64,000 bases of DNA from DASWOJ01 sp964250755 (GTDB lineage: Bacteria > Pseudomonadota > Alphaproteobacteria > Acetobacterales > Acetobacteraceae): contig CAXUHB010000004.1 in assembly GCA_964250755.1 (NCBI GenBank), forward strand, positions 124,001 through 188,000. The letters run 5' to 3'. Made by a program: the position numbers and the translations under genes. The notes under the pieces were generated by a model. That model made no database searches. It was given only the letters and a program-made list of their open reading frames with translations, and was not told the DNA's origin. Numbering within the stretch: the stretch's first letter is position 1; each line of letters begins with the position of its first letter. Shown here one piece after another: positions 26,124-34,348 of the stretch.

Positions 26124-27109
26124 TGCCTCAACCCGCCGCTCCGCAGCACGTCGGGGTTCACCACGTTGATTGGCGTTCCCGCCGCATAGGCCGCCACCTG
26201 GCCGAAGATGTCCGAGAACTGCAGCTCGAACTCGTCCCGCGTCACGTATCCGATGTGCGGCGTGCAGACCACGTTCGGCAGGCTCAGCAGCGGGTCCGCC
26301 GGGTCCAGCAGCGGCTCGGTCTCATAGACATCCACCGCCGCCATGCCGGGCCGCCCGGCGCGGAGTGCAGCGACCAGCGCCCCCGGCGCCACCAGCCCGG
26401 CGCGGCTGGTGTTGACCAGCAGCGCATCGGGCCGCATCCGCCCGAGGTCCTCGGCCGTCACGATGCCGCGCGTCGCGTCCACCAGGCGCATGTGCAGCGT
26501 GACCACGTCGCATGCGGCATAGAACGCCTCCCGGCTCGCCGCGGCCTCATATCCATCCGCCACGGCCCGCGCCAGGCTGTCCGGACGCGCCCAGGCCAGC
26601 ACGCGCATCCCGAACGCCCGGCCGTAGCCGGCCACCGCCGCGCCGATCCGGCCGTAGCCGTGGATGCCCAGCGTCCGCCCGCGCAGGGTCATGCCCACGC
26701 CCATCTGCCACCGCCCGCCTTGCAGCGCCGCCATTTGCTGCGGGATCTGCCGCATGGACGCCAGCACCAGCGCCCAGGTCAGCTCGGCGGCGGCGTAGGA
26801 CGGTGTCCCCGCGTGCATGTCGGATGACACGATGATGCCCAGCCGGGTGCAGTCCGCCACGTCTATGTGGGGATACACGCTGCGCTGGCTGATCAGCTGC
26901 AGCTTCGGCAGGCGATCCAGCAGCGGCGCGCGTATGGCCGTGCGCTCCCGGAACAGCACCAGCGCCTCGGCGTCCCGCAACCGCTCCACCAGGACATCGG
27001 TATCCTGGACGTGGTCGTTCCAGACGGTCACGTCATGGCCGGCCAGCTTGGCGAAGCAGGGCAGGGTCCGCAGCGTGTCGAAGGTGTCGTCGAGGATGTG
27101 GACCTTCAC
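26120..27109 (-). CDS. D-2-hydroxyacid dehydrogenase family protein
   Basis: A 329-residue NAD(P)-dependent D-isomer-specific 2-hydroxyacid dehydrogenase. The dinucleotide-binding segment is GRTLGIHGYGRIGAAVAGYG. The three catalytic residues are recognisable: Arg in LLVNTSRAGLV, Glu in VDVYETEPLL and His in NVVCTPHIGYVTRDEFE. Related proteins reduce glyoxylate, hydroxypyruvate or phosphoglycerate-like substrates, and the substrate here cannot be told. The N-terminus MKVHILDDTFDTLRTLPCF is typical of a subgroup annotated simply as D-2-hydroxyacid dehydrogenase. The ATG at 27107-27109 overlaps the stop of the preceding small gene (ATGA). Confidence 0.9.
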   Translation of the reverse strand: MKVHILDDTFDTLRTLPCFAKLAGHDVTVWNDHVQDTDVLVERLRDAEALVLFRERTAIRAPLLDRLPKLQLISQRSVYPHIDVADCTRLGIIVSSDMHAGTPSYAAAELTWALVLASMRQIPQQMAALQGGRWQMGVGMTLRGRTLGIHGYGRIGAAVAGYGRAFGMRVLAWARPDSLARAVADGYEAAASREAFYAACDVVTLHMRLVDATRGIVTAEDLGRMRPDALLVNTSRAGLVAPGALVAALRAGRPGMAAVDVYETEPLLDPADPLLSLPNVVCTPHIGYVTRDEFELQFSDIFGQVAAYAAGTPINVVNPDVLRSGGLRQ

Positions 27110-27366
27110 GGCGTGGCGCCCAGCAGCGCCGTGCCCTTTGCAGTCAGGGACACGGGCGCGGCGGCGTAGGTCCCGGCGGCCTCAGCCTCCACCTGCACCA
27201 GCCCGTCGTCCACGGCGTCCTCCCATGCCGACAGGCGTGGGCAGGAGGTGCGCCAGGCGTCCATAGCATCCCCATAGGTGCGGGGCCGGGCCGCCACCCA
27301 AGATAGGAACTGGCGCGTGATGCCCGGCAGCGGCGCGTCCGTTGCGGGAGTGGTCAGGTCCTGCAT
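27106..27366 (-). CDS. Small uncharacterised protein upstream of the dehydrogenase
   Basis: An 86-residue protein beginning MQDLTTPATDAPLPGITRQF. The middle has WVAARPRTYGDAMDAWRTSC, and the end is a VSLTAKGTALLGATP stretch that looks like the wing of a winged helix. I do not recognise the family. The ATG at 27364-27366 was preferred to an upstream in-frame start because the upstream stretch consists of a 16-base tandem repeat. Its stop overlaps the ATG of the dehydrogenase by four bases, so co-translation is likely and it may regulate or assist that enzyme. Confidence 0.65.
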   Translation of the reverse strand: MQDLTTPATDAPLPGITRQFLSWVAARPRTYGDAMDAWRTSCPRLSAWEDAVDDGLVQVEAEAAGTYAAAPVSLTAKGTALLGATP

Positions 27367-27410
27367 CGCCGGTCTCCATGCGGTTTCGGACCAGTATGCG
27401 GCGCGCAGAC

Positions 27411-27450
27411 CGCAACGCAAGCGGGCCGCAACGCAAGCGGGCCGCAACGG
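27411..27450. repeat. 16-base tandem repeat, about 2.5 copies
   Basis: Two perfect copies of CGCAACGCAAGCGGGC followed by a partial CGCAACG. It lies in the 149-base gap between the small gene (start 27366) and the agmatinase-family gene (end 27516), immediately upstream of the small gene on its strand. No other copy was noticed in the window. Confidence 0.8.
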
Positions 27451-27515
27451 CGAAGGGTGCGCCTGGGGACAGGGTTGCGCCTGCTTCCCCTCCTATAACG
27501 AGCGGAAGGCCTGTC

Positions 27516-28496
27516 CTACGCCGCCTGCCTCGCCGTGCGCGCCGCGGCCGCCACGCACAGGATCTCGAACAGCATCCCCGCTCCGTGGAACGCCGTGATC
27601 CCCCCCACGTCGAATGGCGGCGACACCTCCACCATGTCCGCTGCCACCACGTCCAGGCCCATCAGCCCGCGCACGATGCGCTGCGCCTCGATCATCGTCA
27701 GGCCTCCGGCCTCCGGCGTGCCGGTGCCGGGTGCCCAGACCGGGTCCAGGCTGTCTATGTCGAAAGACAGGTAGCAGGGCTTGTCGCCGACGATGCGCCG
27801 CGCCTCCTCCACCGCCCAGCGCCAGCCGCGGTCGTGCAGCTCGTCCATCGGCATCACCCTCATGCCGCTGGTCTCGCTGAACTGCCACAGGCTGCCGGGC
27901 ACGGTGCTGGTGCCGCGCAGGCCGATCTGAATGACGCGCGCCGGGTCCAGCAGCCCCTCCTCCACCGCCCGGCGGAACGGGGTGCCGTGCTGGTAGCGGC
28001 TGCCCATGTAGTCGTCCCCGGTGTCCCCGTGCGCGTCTATGTGGACCATGCCGATGGGACCGGCGGCAGCTACGGCGCGCAGGATCGGGAAGGCGATGGA
28101 GTGGTCGCCCCCGCACGTCACCGGCGTCACCCCCGCCTGCACGACCCGGCGGTAGAACCCCTCGATCTCTCCCAGCGCGCCCTCCAGCGCATAGGGCTGC
28201 TCGATCCAGCAGTCGCCCAGGTCGCGCACCCGGTGGTCGGCGAAGGGCGTCGCGCCGGTGGCGGTGTTGACGGGGCGCAGCAGGCTGGACTGGTTGCGAA
28301 CCTCCCGCGGGCCGTGCCGCGCGCCGGGCCGGTTGGTGACGCCGCCATCGAAGGGCACGCCGATGAGGCCGATGTCGGCGTCGGCCAGACTCTGCGCGAC
28401 AGGAACGCGGAAGAAGGTGGGGATGCCCACATAGCGCGGCTGCTGCTGCGGGTCGTCCATGGCGGGATAGCGGGTGGCGGGCTTAATTGCGCTCAT
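27516..28496 (-). CDS. speB: Agmatinase-family ureohydrolase (agmatinase or guanidinobutyrase)
   Basis: A 326-residue ureohydrolase with an intact binuclear manganese site: GGDHS, then HIDAHGDTGDDY and later SFDIDSLDPVWAPGTGTPE. These are the three signature patterns of the arginase/agmatinase family. It should hydrolyse a guanidino compound to urea plus an amine. Agmatine, guanidinobutyrate or guanidinopropionate are possible, so the symbol is provisional. The N-terminus MSAIKPATRYPAMDDPQQQP is longer than in E. coli SpeB. The ATG at 28494-28496 overlaps the hpnG stop by four bases, so it is translated from the hopanoid transcript or at least after hpnG. That linkage is unusual and its meaning is not clear. 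Confidence 0.88.
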   Translation of the reverse strand: MSAIKPATRYPAMDDPQQQPRYVGIPTFFRVPVAQSLADADIGLIGVPFDGGVTNRPGARHGPREVRNQSSLLRPVNTATGATPFADHRVRDLGDCWIEQPYALEGALGEIEGFYRRVVQAGVTPVTCGGDHSIAFPILRAVAAAGPIGMVHIDAHGDTGDDYMGSRYQHGTPFRRAVEEGLLDPARVIQIGLRGTSTVPGSLWQFSETSGMRVMPMDELHDRGWRWAVEEARRIVGDKPCYLSFDIDSLDPVWAPGTGTPEAGGLTMIEAQRIVRGLMGLDVVAADMVEVSPPFDVGGITAFHGAGMLFEILCVAAAARTARQAA

Positions 28497-29221
28497 GGCC
28501 CCGTTTCTAGCCGCCCGATCTCCCGGACGCGAGTGACCAACGCGCGACGGGCGCGGGCGGCGTCCCGGCCCAGCGCGATCAGGGCGGCAATGTCGCCAGG
28601 CCGGGCCAGGATGGCGGCGACGACGCGGAGGGTGCCGATGCGGCCTTTGCTGTCCAATGCGATGACGGCGGCGCGGGGCAGGTCGCGCCCGGCCGGGTCG
28701 CAGACGGCGCGCAACACGGCGAAGGGCAGGCCGTGCCGGGCCGCGGCGCGGGCGACGGCGGCGCTTTCCAGGTCCACAGCGACCGCGCCGGTGCGGGCGT
28801 GCAGGGCCGCTTTGGCTGCGGCGGTGGCCAGAATGGCGCCGTCGCCGAATAGGATGCCGGAGGTGGGGCTGCCCAGGCGGGTTGTTAGGGCGGGATCGGC
28901 GTCCCACCATCCATCCTCAGCCAAGACCGTCGTGGGAACCAGCAGGGCACCCGGCGGGAGCGCGGGGTCGAGGCCGCCGGCCAGGCCGAAGCTGATGAGG
29001 GCGGAGACGTGTGGGGCCAGGGCGTTGGCGGCATGGGCCGCCCCGGCACCGGTGCCGCCACCGATACCTATGCGGGCACCAAGGGGCCGGGCGATGCGGG
29101 CCTCGGCAGCAAGGCCGACGACAACGCCGAACGGCTTGCCTGCTCCCTCTCCCTCCGGGAGAGGGTTGAGGTGAGGGAGGCCAACAGTGCCCGCCCCAAT
29201 TTTCAAGCTTGCTGGCTTCAA
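28493..29221 (-). CDS. hpnG: Hopanoid-associated phosphorylase HpnG, with repeat-derived N-terminus
   Basis: A 242-residue nucleoside-phosphorylase-like protein. HpnG removes adenine from adenosylhopane to give (phospho)ribosylhopane in bacteriohopanetetrol synthesis. The domain starts at about residue 31 (FGVVVGLAAEARIARPLG). It continues with ALISFGLAGGLDPALPPGAL and the AVAVDLESAAVARAAARHGL segment, typical of phosphorylase family 1. Residues 15-27 (LPHLNPLPEGEGA) are translated from a dispersed palindromic repeat at 29143-29179. No ATG, GTG or TTG lies between the repeat and the conserved domain, so translation must begin at the ATG at 29219-29221 or a nearby TTG and read through the repeat. 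The stop overlaps the speB start (ATGA). Confidence 0.88.
   Translation of the reverse strand: MKPASLKIGAGTVGLPHLNPLPEGEGAGKPFGVVVGLAAEARIARPLGARIGIGGGTGAGAAHAANALAPHVSALISFGLAGGLDPALPPGALLVPTTVLAEDGWWDADPALTTRLGSPTSGILFGDGAILATAAAKAALHARTGAVAVDLESAAVARAAARHGLPFAVLRAVCDPAGRDLPRAAVIALDSKGRIGTLRVVAAILARPGDIAALIALGRDAARARRALVTRVREIGRLETGP
29143..29179. repeat. Dispersed palindromic repeat, variant B, inside hpnG
   Basis: Plus-strand sequence CTCCCTCTCCCTCCGGGA followed by GAGGGTTGAGGTGAGGGA. It is the reverse-oriented copy of the element at 29245-29281, separated by 65 bases. It lies within the 5' coding part of hpnG and supplies about 13 of its codons. Confidence 0.75.
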
Positions 29222-29244
29222 AGGGGAGAGGTTGGTGCGTGCGG

Positions 29245-29281
29245 CTTTCCCTCATCCCGGCCCTCTCCCGGAGGGAGAGGG
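29245..29281. repeat. Dispersed palindromic repeat, variant B, upstream of hpnG
   Basis: Reads CTTTCCCTCATCCCGGCC then CTCTCCCGGAGGGAGAGGG. It forms an inverted pair with 29143-29179, so the whole hpnG upstream region between shc and hpnG could fold into a large hairpin. The hpnG transcript must cross it if it continues from shc. Confidence 0.75.
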
Positions 29282-29348
29282 GGAAGCGGGCGCCTTCCCC
29301 TGTCCGGCGTTCCCAGCCGCCGCTGTTCCGGCCAGCCCACCCGCCGCT

Positions 29349-31322
29349 CTAGAACCCGAACCCCACCCGCCGGCTATTGCCGCGCTGTAGGTTGCGGAAC
29401 CGCGCCAGTGCCAGCAATGGGAAGAACAGGCGGTAGCCGTGGTAGCGCAGGTAGAACACCTTGGGGAAGCCGACGGCGGTGTAGGGCGCCTCGTCCCACT
29501 CGCCATCCTCCCGCTGCGTGCGCGCCAGGTAGGCCGCGCCGCGCTCCACCGCCGGGCCGGTGTCGCCGGCGGCCATCAGGCCCAGCAGCGCCCAGCTCGT
29601 CTGCGATGGCGTGCTGGTGTGATAGGTGCCCGGCGCCGCGGCGTCGTAGCTCTCCTCGTCCTCGCCCCAGCCGCCGTCCTCGCGCTGGTGCGCCCGCAGC
29701 CAGTCGGCGGCGCGGGTGATGGCCGGGTCGTCGTGCGGCAGCCCCGCGGCGTTCAGCGCGCACAGCACGGACCAAGTGCCGTAGATGTAGTTGGTCCCCC
29801 ACCGCCCGAACCAGCTTCCGTCCGGCTCCTGGTCCCGCCGCAGGAACTCGATGGCCCGCGCCATCGCCGGCTCCGACGCCTCCATGCCGGTCTGCGCCAG
29901 GAAGGACACGCAGCGCGCCGTCACGTCTGCGGTCGGCGGGTCCAGCAGCGCGCCGTGGTCGGCGAACGGGATGTGGTTCAGGTAATGGTGCGTGTTGTCC
30001 GCCTCGAAGGCGCCCCAGCCGCCGTTGGCGCTCTGCATCCCCAGCACCCACTCGCGCGCGCGCGCGATGCTCTCGGCATGGGCAGGGTCGCCGTTGCGGT
30101 GCAGCAGCATCCCCACCACCGCCGTGTCGTCCACGTCGGGATAATGCGCGTTCTCGTATTGGAACGCCCACCCCCCCGGCGGCGCGTCCGGGCGGGTCTC
30201 CGCCCAATCCCCGCGCAGGTCCGTCACCTGCTTGCCGACCAGCCACGCGCAGGCCGAGTCCAGCGCCGGGGTCGCAACCCCCTCCGCCTCCGCCACCGCG
30301 TGCCCCGCCAGGCTCGTGTCCCAGATCGGTGACAGGCAGGGCTGGCAGTATGCCTCGTCCTCTGTCACCACCAGCAGCTTCTGCACCGCCGCCCAGGCGA
30401 TGGCGGCATGGGGATGGTCCGGGGCATGGCCCAACGCGTCGAACATCATCACCGTGTTGGCCATCGCCGGATATATGGCGCCCAGCCCGTCCTCTCCGTT
30501 CAGGCGCTCGGTCACGAAGGCCACGGCCTCCTCGATGGCCCGGCTGCGGACACTGGCCGGGAACGCCGGCTCCGCCACCCGCACTACCCCGTCTATCGCC
30601 TTGAACACATGGCCCCAGCCGCTGCGGTAGGGGCCGCGTATCCAGTCCCGCACCTCCTCCGGCGGGGTCTGGAACAGTTCGGCGATCCCCATGCCGCGCG
30701 GGTTGCGCGCCCGCGGGTGCAGCGCCATCAGCACCAGCAGCGGCACCATGACGGTGCGGGACCAGTAGGACACCTTGGACAGGTGGAACGGGAACCACCG
30801 CGGCAGGTGCATGATCTCCACCGGCATCGCCGGCACCGCCCGCCACGGCACTTGCCCGAACAGCGCCAACTGGATGCGGGTGAACACGTTGGTCCGCTCC
30901 GCCCCACCCGCCGCCAGGATCGCCGCCCGCGCCCGCGCCATGTGCGGCGCGTCCGGCGCGTCGCCGATGCACTTCAGCGCGTAGTATGCCTTCACGCTGG
31001 CCGACAAGTTGAACGCCCCGTCATGGAACAGCGGCCACCCGCCATGCGCGCCCTGGATGCGGCGCAGGTAGGTGCCAATCCCCTCCTGCAGCGCAGGGTT
31101 GATTCGGTCCAGGTAATGCTCCAGCAGCACGTACTCGGCGGGGATCGTCGCGTCCGCCTCCAGTTCGAACACCCAGTGCCCGTCCCGCTGCTGCCGGTTG
31201 CCGAGCGCGGCAGAGGCGCGGCTGATCGAGTCCTCCAAGACGGCCTCGGGCAGGATGTCGGGAACGCGGGGAAGGTGGACGGCGCCGAGGCGTTGGGGAC
31301 GGGTCAGGGTCTCGCTCGGCAT
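29349..31322 (-). CDS. shc: Squalene-hopene cyclase
   Basis: A 657-residue cyclase, full length for the family. It folds squalene into hopene and hopanol at the membrane surface. The catalytic D-x-D-D-T-A acid motif is present as D396-VDD-TA in HYPDVDDTAVVGM. QW repeats are visible, for example DGHWVFELEADATIPAEYVL, AHGGWPLFHDG, NGGWGAFEADN, PDGSWFGRWGTNYIYGTWSV and EDGGWGEDEESY. The ATG at 31320-31322 overlaps the end of hpnE by 19 bases and gives the normal N-terminus. The reading frame is open further upstream but that stretch lies within hpnE. It is also called hpnF and is the last gene of the overlapped hpnA-shc series. Confidence 0.97.
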   Translation of the reverse strand: MPSETLTRPQRLGAVHLPRVPDILPEAVLEDSISRASAALGNRQQRDGHWVFELEADATIPAEYVLLEHYLDRINPALQEGIGTYLRRIQGAHGGWPLFHDGAFNLSASVKAYYALKCIGDAPDAPHMARARAAILAAGGAERTNVFTRIQLALFGQVPWRAVPAMPVEIMHLPRWFPFHLSKVSYWSRTVMVPLLVLMALHPRARNPRGMGIAELFQTPPEEVRDWIRGPYRSGWGHVFKAIDGVVRVAEPAFPASVRSRAIEEAVAFVTERLNGEDGLGAIYPAMANTVMMFDALGHAPDHPHAAIAWAAVQKLLVVTEDEAYCQPCLSPIWDTSLAGHAVAEAEGVATPALDSACAWLVGKQVTDLRGDWAETRPDAPPGGWAFQYENAHYPDVDDTAVVGMLLHRNGDPAHAESIARAREWVLGMQSANGGWGAFEADNTHHYLNHIPFADHGALLDPPTADVTARCVSFLAQTGMEASEPAMARAIEFLRRDQEPDGSWFGRWGTNYIYGTWSVLCALNAAGLPHDDPAITRAADWLRAHQREDGGWGEDEESYDAAAPGTYHTSTPSQTSWALLGLMAAGDTGPAVERGAAYLARTQREDGEWDEAPYTAVGFPKVFYLRYHGYRLFFPLLALARFRNLQRGNSRRVGFGF

Positions 31323-32575
31323 TTCGGTTCGCGTGCGCCTATCTCGGATGAAATCAGGAGGGATGCTGCGGTGCAACCCGACCTGATTGCACCTTCGATC
31401 GTCGCGGGCAAGCCGGTGGCCGTCCAGTCCCCGGCCAGCACCACGTTGTCCAACGCCGTCCTTGACATCGGCCGGCGGCGATCCTGTCCAGGCGTGGCGG
31501 CGAAGGTCGCCCGCTTCTCCTTTACCACGCGCCAGGCCGGCATGGGTTCGGGCGCCCCCGTCACGGCCCTGACATCCGCCCACACCCGTGTCGCCAAGGC
31601 CACAGGCGGCAGGTCCACCCAGCGGTTCCCGGCCGAGATCGTGACACTGACGACTCCAGGCTTCACGAACACCCACTCCGCCGTGCCGCCCACCAGCCCG
31701 GTGAACCCGGCCTCTCCGGGGTCGGCATCGCAGCGGTAATGCACGTTCAGAATGGCCTCGAACTGGTCTGGCGTCTGCAAGCCCGGCAGCAGCCCCGCCG
31801 CCACCGGGGCCGGCACGGCAACCACCACCGCCTCGTCCGACGCCAGCGCGCACCCGTCCAGGGCCGCCGCGCGTCCGCCCGCCTGATCCAGCCGCGCCAC
31901 CCGGCTGCCCAGCCGCACCTCTGCCCCCCGCGCCCGCAGCCAGGCGACGGCAGGGTCTATGAAGCTTTCGGACAGGCCCTCCTTGGGGTAGGCGGGGATG
32001 CAGGCGGCACCGCCCAGCGCCAGGCTCTCCTGCACCACCGCACCCAGCAGCGCCGCGCTGGCCGTCTCGGGGGGGGTGTTCAGCGCCGCCACCGCCAGCG
32101 GCTCCAGCAGCCGCCGATACAGCTCGCCGGGCCGCAGCGTCCCCGCTACCGTCGCGTCTTGCCCGGCCCGATGCAGCGCCAGCACCGGCAGGAACTCGCG
32201 CAGCCGCGCCCCGGGCACCCGCCGCCGCCGGCTGAGCAGCCACCACGGCACCCGCCCCGCATTGGGCCGCACCGTCCACCGCTCCCCGGTCAGGATATCC
32301 ATGAACGGGAACACCGGCGCTCCAGGCCCGCCCATCGTCCCCCGCGCGCCCACCCGGTCCAGGAAAGCGTAGGTCGCCCGGTTGCCCGACAGCAGCAGGT
32401 GGTTGCCGTTGTCCAGCCGGCAGCCCAGCTCCTTGTCGAAATAGGAGCGGCACCGGCCGCCGGCCGCCGGCCCGGATTCGTGGACCGTCACTGTGGTGCC
32501 GGCCTCCACCAGCTCCATGGCGGCGGACAGTCCGGCCAGCCCGGCGCCGATGACGTGGACATGCCGAAACTTCAT
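31304..32575 (-). CDS. hpnE: Hydroxysqualene dehydroxylase HpnE
   Basis: A 423-residue FAD-dependent amine-oxidase-like enzyme. HpnE reductively converts hydroxysqualene to squalene, the last step of the HpnCDE route. The FAD-binding dinucleotide motif is at the start (HVHVIGAGLAGLSAAMELVE), followed by the GGRCRSY stretch typical of squalene-associated FAD desaturases. The C-terminal flavin motif is LDNVVLAGDWTATGLPATIE. The ATG at 32573-32575 is 13 bases after the hpnD stop. It overlaps shc by 19 bases, so expression of the two is coupled. Confidence 0.94.
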   Translation of the reverse strand: MKFRHVHVIGAGLAGLSAAMELVEAGTTVTVHESGPAAGGRCRSYFDKELGCRLDNGNHLLLSGNRATYAFLDRVGARGTMGGPGAPVFPFMDILTGERWTVRPNAGRVPWWLLSRRRRVPGARLREFLPVLALHRAGQDATVAGTLRPGELYRRLLEPLAVAALNTPPETASAALLGAVVQESLALGGAACIPAYPKEGLSESFIDPAVAWLRARGAEVRLGSRVARLDQAGGRAAALDGCALASDEAVVVAVPAPVAAGLLPGLQTPDQFEAILNVHYRCDADPGEAGFTGLVGGTAEWVFVKPGVVSVTISAGNRWVDLPPVALATRVWADVRAVTGAPEPMPAWRVVKEKRATFAATPGQDRRRPMSRTALDNVVLAGDWTATGLPATIEGAIRSGCTAASLLISSEIGAREPKCRARP

Positions 32576-32588
32576 CGCGTGCTAGGCT

Positions 32589-33443
32589 TCATCTCACGTA
32601 ACGTAGGGCGATCAGCAGCTTCTGCCAGCGCGGGACCCGCACTGCCTGCTCCAGCCGGTCCCATCCGCGCCGTTCCAGCCGCGCCAGCAGCGCCGCATAG
32701 GTCGCACCCATCAGCCGCGCCGGACGCATCGCCGAGGGCACGCACAGACGCATCGCTGCCGCCGCCGAGTCGAAGTGCCCATGCGCCGCCGCCGCCCCCC
32801 GGGCGCAGACGCCGGGCAGGGCAGGGTGGCGCAGCGCCGCATCAGGGATGGCCGGCACGCCTGCCTCCTGCAGCCACTCCCGCGGCAGATACAGCCGCCC
32901 GCGCCCGGCGTCCTCGGCCACGTCGCGCAGGATGTTGGTCAGTTGCAGCGCCCGGCCCAGGTGCCACGCCACCCGGTCCGCATCCGGCGACCCGTCCCCG
33001 AACGCCCGCACCGACAGCCGCCCCACCGCCGCCGCCACCCGGTCGCAATACAGGTCCAGGGTGGGCAGGTCCGGCGCGACGACGGCCTCGGTGTCCATCG
33101 CCATCCCGTCTATGACGGCCGCGAAGTCCTCCTGCCGCAGCCCGAATGCCGGAACCGCCCGCAGCAGCACTCGCGTCACCGCGTCGTCCGCCCGCCCGGC
33201 ATATAGCCCGGCGATGCGCTCCCGCCATGCCTGCAAGCCCTGCAGCTTCTCGGGCAGCGGCCCCGGCTCGTCCGCCACGTCGTCCACGATGCGGCAAAAG
33301 GCATAGACCGCGTACATCGCCGCCCGCCGGTCCGGCGGCAGCACCTTCATGCCGCGGTGGAATGAGGTGCCGGACCGCAGCACCAGCGCCTCGACCTCCT
33401 GCAGGTCCTTCTCCGCCGCTCCCAGCGGCGCCGCGCCCGCCAT
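32589..33443 (-). CDS. hpnD: Presqualene diphosphate synthase HpnD
   Basis: A 284-residue trans-isoprenyl diphosphate synthase of the squalene/phytoene synthase family. HpnD condenses two farnesyl diphosphates to presqualene diphosphate. The first Asp-rich region is YAVYAFCRIVDDVADEPG. The second is ALQLTNILRDVAEDAGRGRLYLP, with the N-x3-R-D-x2-E-D pattern. SGTSFHRGMKVLPPDRRAAM near the N-terminus is also family-specific. Translation may start at the ATG at 33441-33443 or the adjacent GTG at 33444-33446; the difference is one residue. The gap to hpnC is 13 bases. Confidence 0.94.
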   Translation of the reverse strand: MAGAAPLGAAEKDLQEVEALVLRSGTSFHRGMKVLPPDRRAAMYAVYAFCRIVDDVADEPGPLPEKLQGLQAWRERIAGLYAGRADDAVTRVLLRAVPAFGLRQEDFAAVIDGMAMDTEAVVAPDLPTLDLYCDRVAAAVGRLSVRAFGDGSPDADRVAWHLGRALQLTNILRDVAEDAGRGRLYLPREWLQEAGVPAIPDAALRHPALPGVCARGAAAAHGHFDSAAAAMRLCVPSAMRPARLMGATYAALLARLERRGWDRLEQAVRVPRWQKLLIALRYVR

Positions 33444-33456
33444 CACGATAGGGCCA

Positions 33457-34302
33457 TCATGGCAGGAACCGCAGGGCGCCGATCAGGCTTCCCCCCACGT
33501 CCGCCTTGCGCAGCTTGACGCGGGTGGCGACGGGGTCGCCCGCCCGCAGCCGCCGGGCCAAGCGCCGGGACAGGCCCAGGATCACAGCGGTCTCCAGCCG
33601 CAGCCGCCGGTCCCGCACCGTGCGCGGCAGCGCCGCCGCCGCTTCGTGCAGCCGGTCCACCTGGTCCAGCAGCCCGTCGAACACCTGGCGCAGCCCAGCC
33701 GTCTCCCGCGTCCCGGCCAGGTCCTCCACCCGCGCGCCTGCGGCGGCCAGGGCGTCATCCGGCAGGTAGCACCGGTCCAGGGCGGCGAGGTCCTTGGACC
33801 CGTCCTGCAAGTGGTTCAGCACCTGGAGCGCCGCGCACAGCGGATCGGACGGGGCATGGGTGGCCGGGTCCTCCCCGTGCAGGTCCAGGACGTGACGGCC
33901 CACGGGCATGGCGGACAGGCGGCAGTAGCCGTGCAGCTCCGCCCAGGTGGCGTAGCGGCGCTTCGTCGCGTCCTGGCGGAAGGCGGCCAGCAGGTCCAGC
34001 GCGTGCTGCGCCGTCACTCCGGTCTCGGCCAAGCTGCCGCGCAGCGCCGCCGCGCTGGGCGACTCCGCATCCGCATGTCCGCCCAGCACCGCCTCCATCA
34101 CCCCCAGCCGCCGCAGCTTGTCGCCGGCGTCCAGGTCCGGGCTGTCGGCGATGTCGTCGGCGTTGCGCGCGAAGGCGTAGAAGGCATGGACGTGCGGGCG
34201 AAGCGCCGGGCGGATCAGCGCGGAGCCGACAGGAAAGTTCTCGTCCGTGCGGCCCTTGCCGGACCAGGTTTCGACGGAGGCGGAAGGGGCTAGGACCGTC
34301 AT
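33457..34302 (-). CDS. hpnC: Hydroxysqualene synthase HpnC
   Basis: A 281-residue squalene/phytoene synthase homologue. HpnC converts presqualene diphosphate to hydroxysqualene. The N-terminal ENFPVGSALIRPALRPHVHA is the HpnC signature, followed by FYAFARNADDIADSPDLD. The second Asp-region is ALQVLNHLQDGSKDLAALDR, in which the usual N-x3-R-D-x2-E-D is replaced by N-H-L-Q-D-x-x-K-D. That is normal for HpnC and fits its different chemistry from HpnD. The ATG at 34300-34302 was chosen over the longer frame because it gives the family N-terminus shortly before the conserved NFPVGS. It begins 46 bases after hpnB. Confidence 0.94.
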   Translation of the reverse strand: MTVLAPSASVETWSGKGRTDENFPVGSALIRPALRPHVHAFYAFARNADDIADSPDLDAGDKLRRLGVMEAVLGGHADAESPSAAALRGSLAETGVTAQHALDLLAAFRQDATKRRYATWAELHGYCRLSAMPVGRHVLDLHGEDPATHAPSDPLCAALQVLNHLQDGSKDLAALDRCYLPDDALAAAGARVEDLAGTRETAGLRQVFDGLLDQVDRLHEAAAALPRTVRDRRLRLETAVILGLSRRLARRLRAGDPVATRVKLRKADVGGSLIGALRFLP

Positions 34303-34348
34303 AGGCCGCCGCCTTTTTCCTCTTCCGGAGGGGGGAGCAAAAAACACC

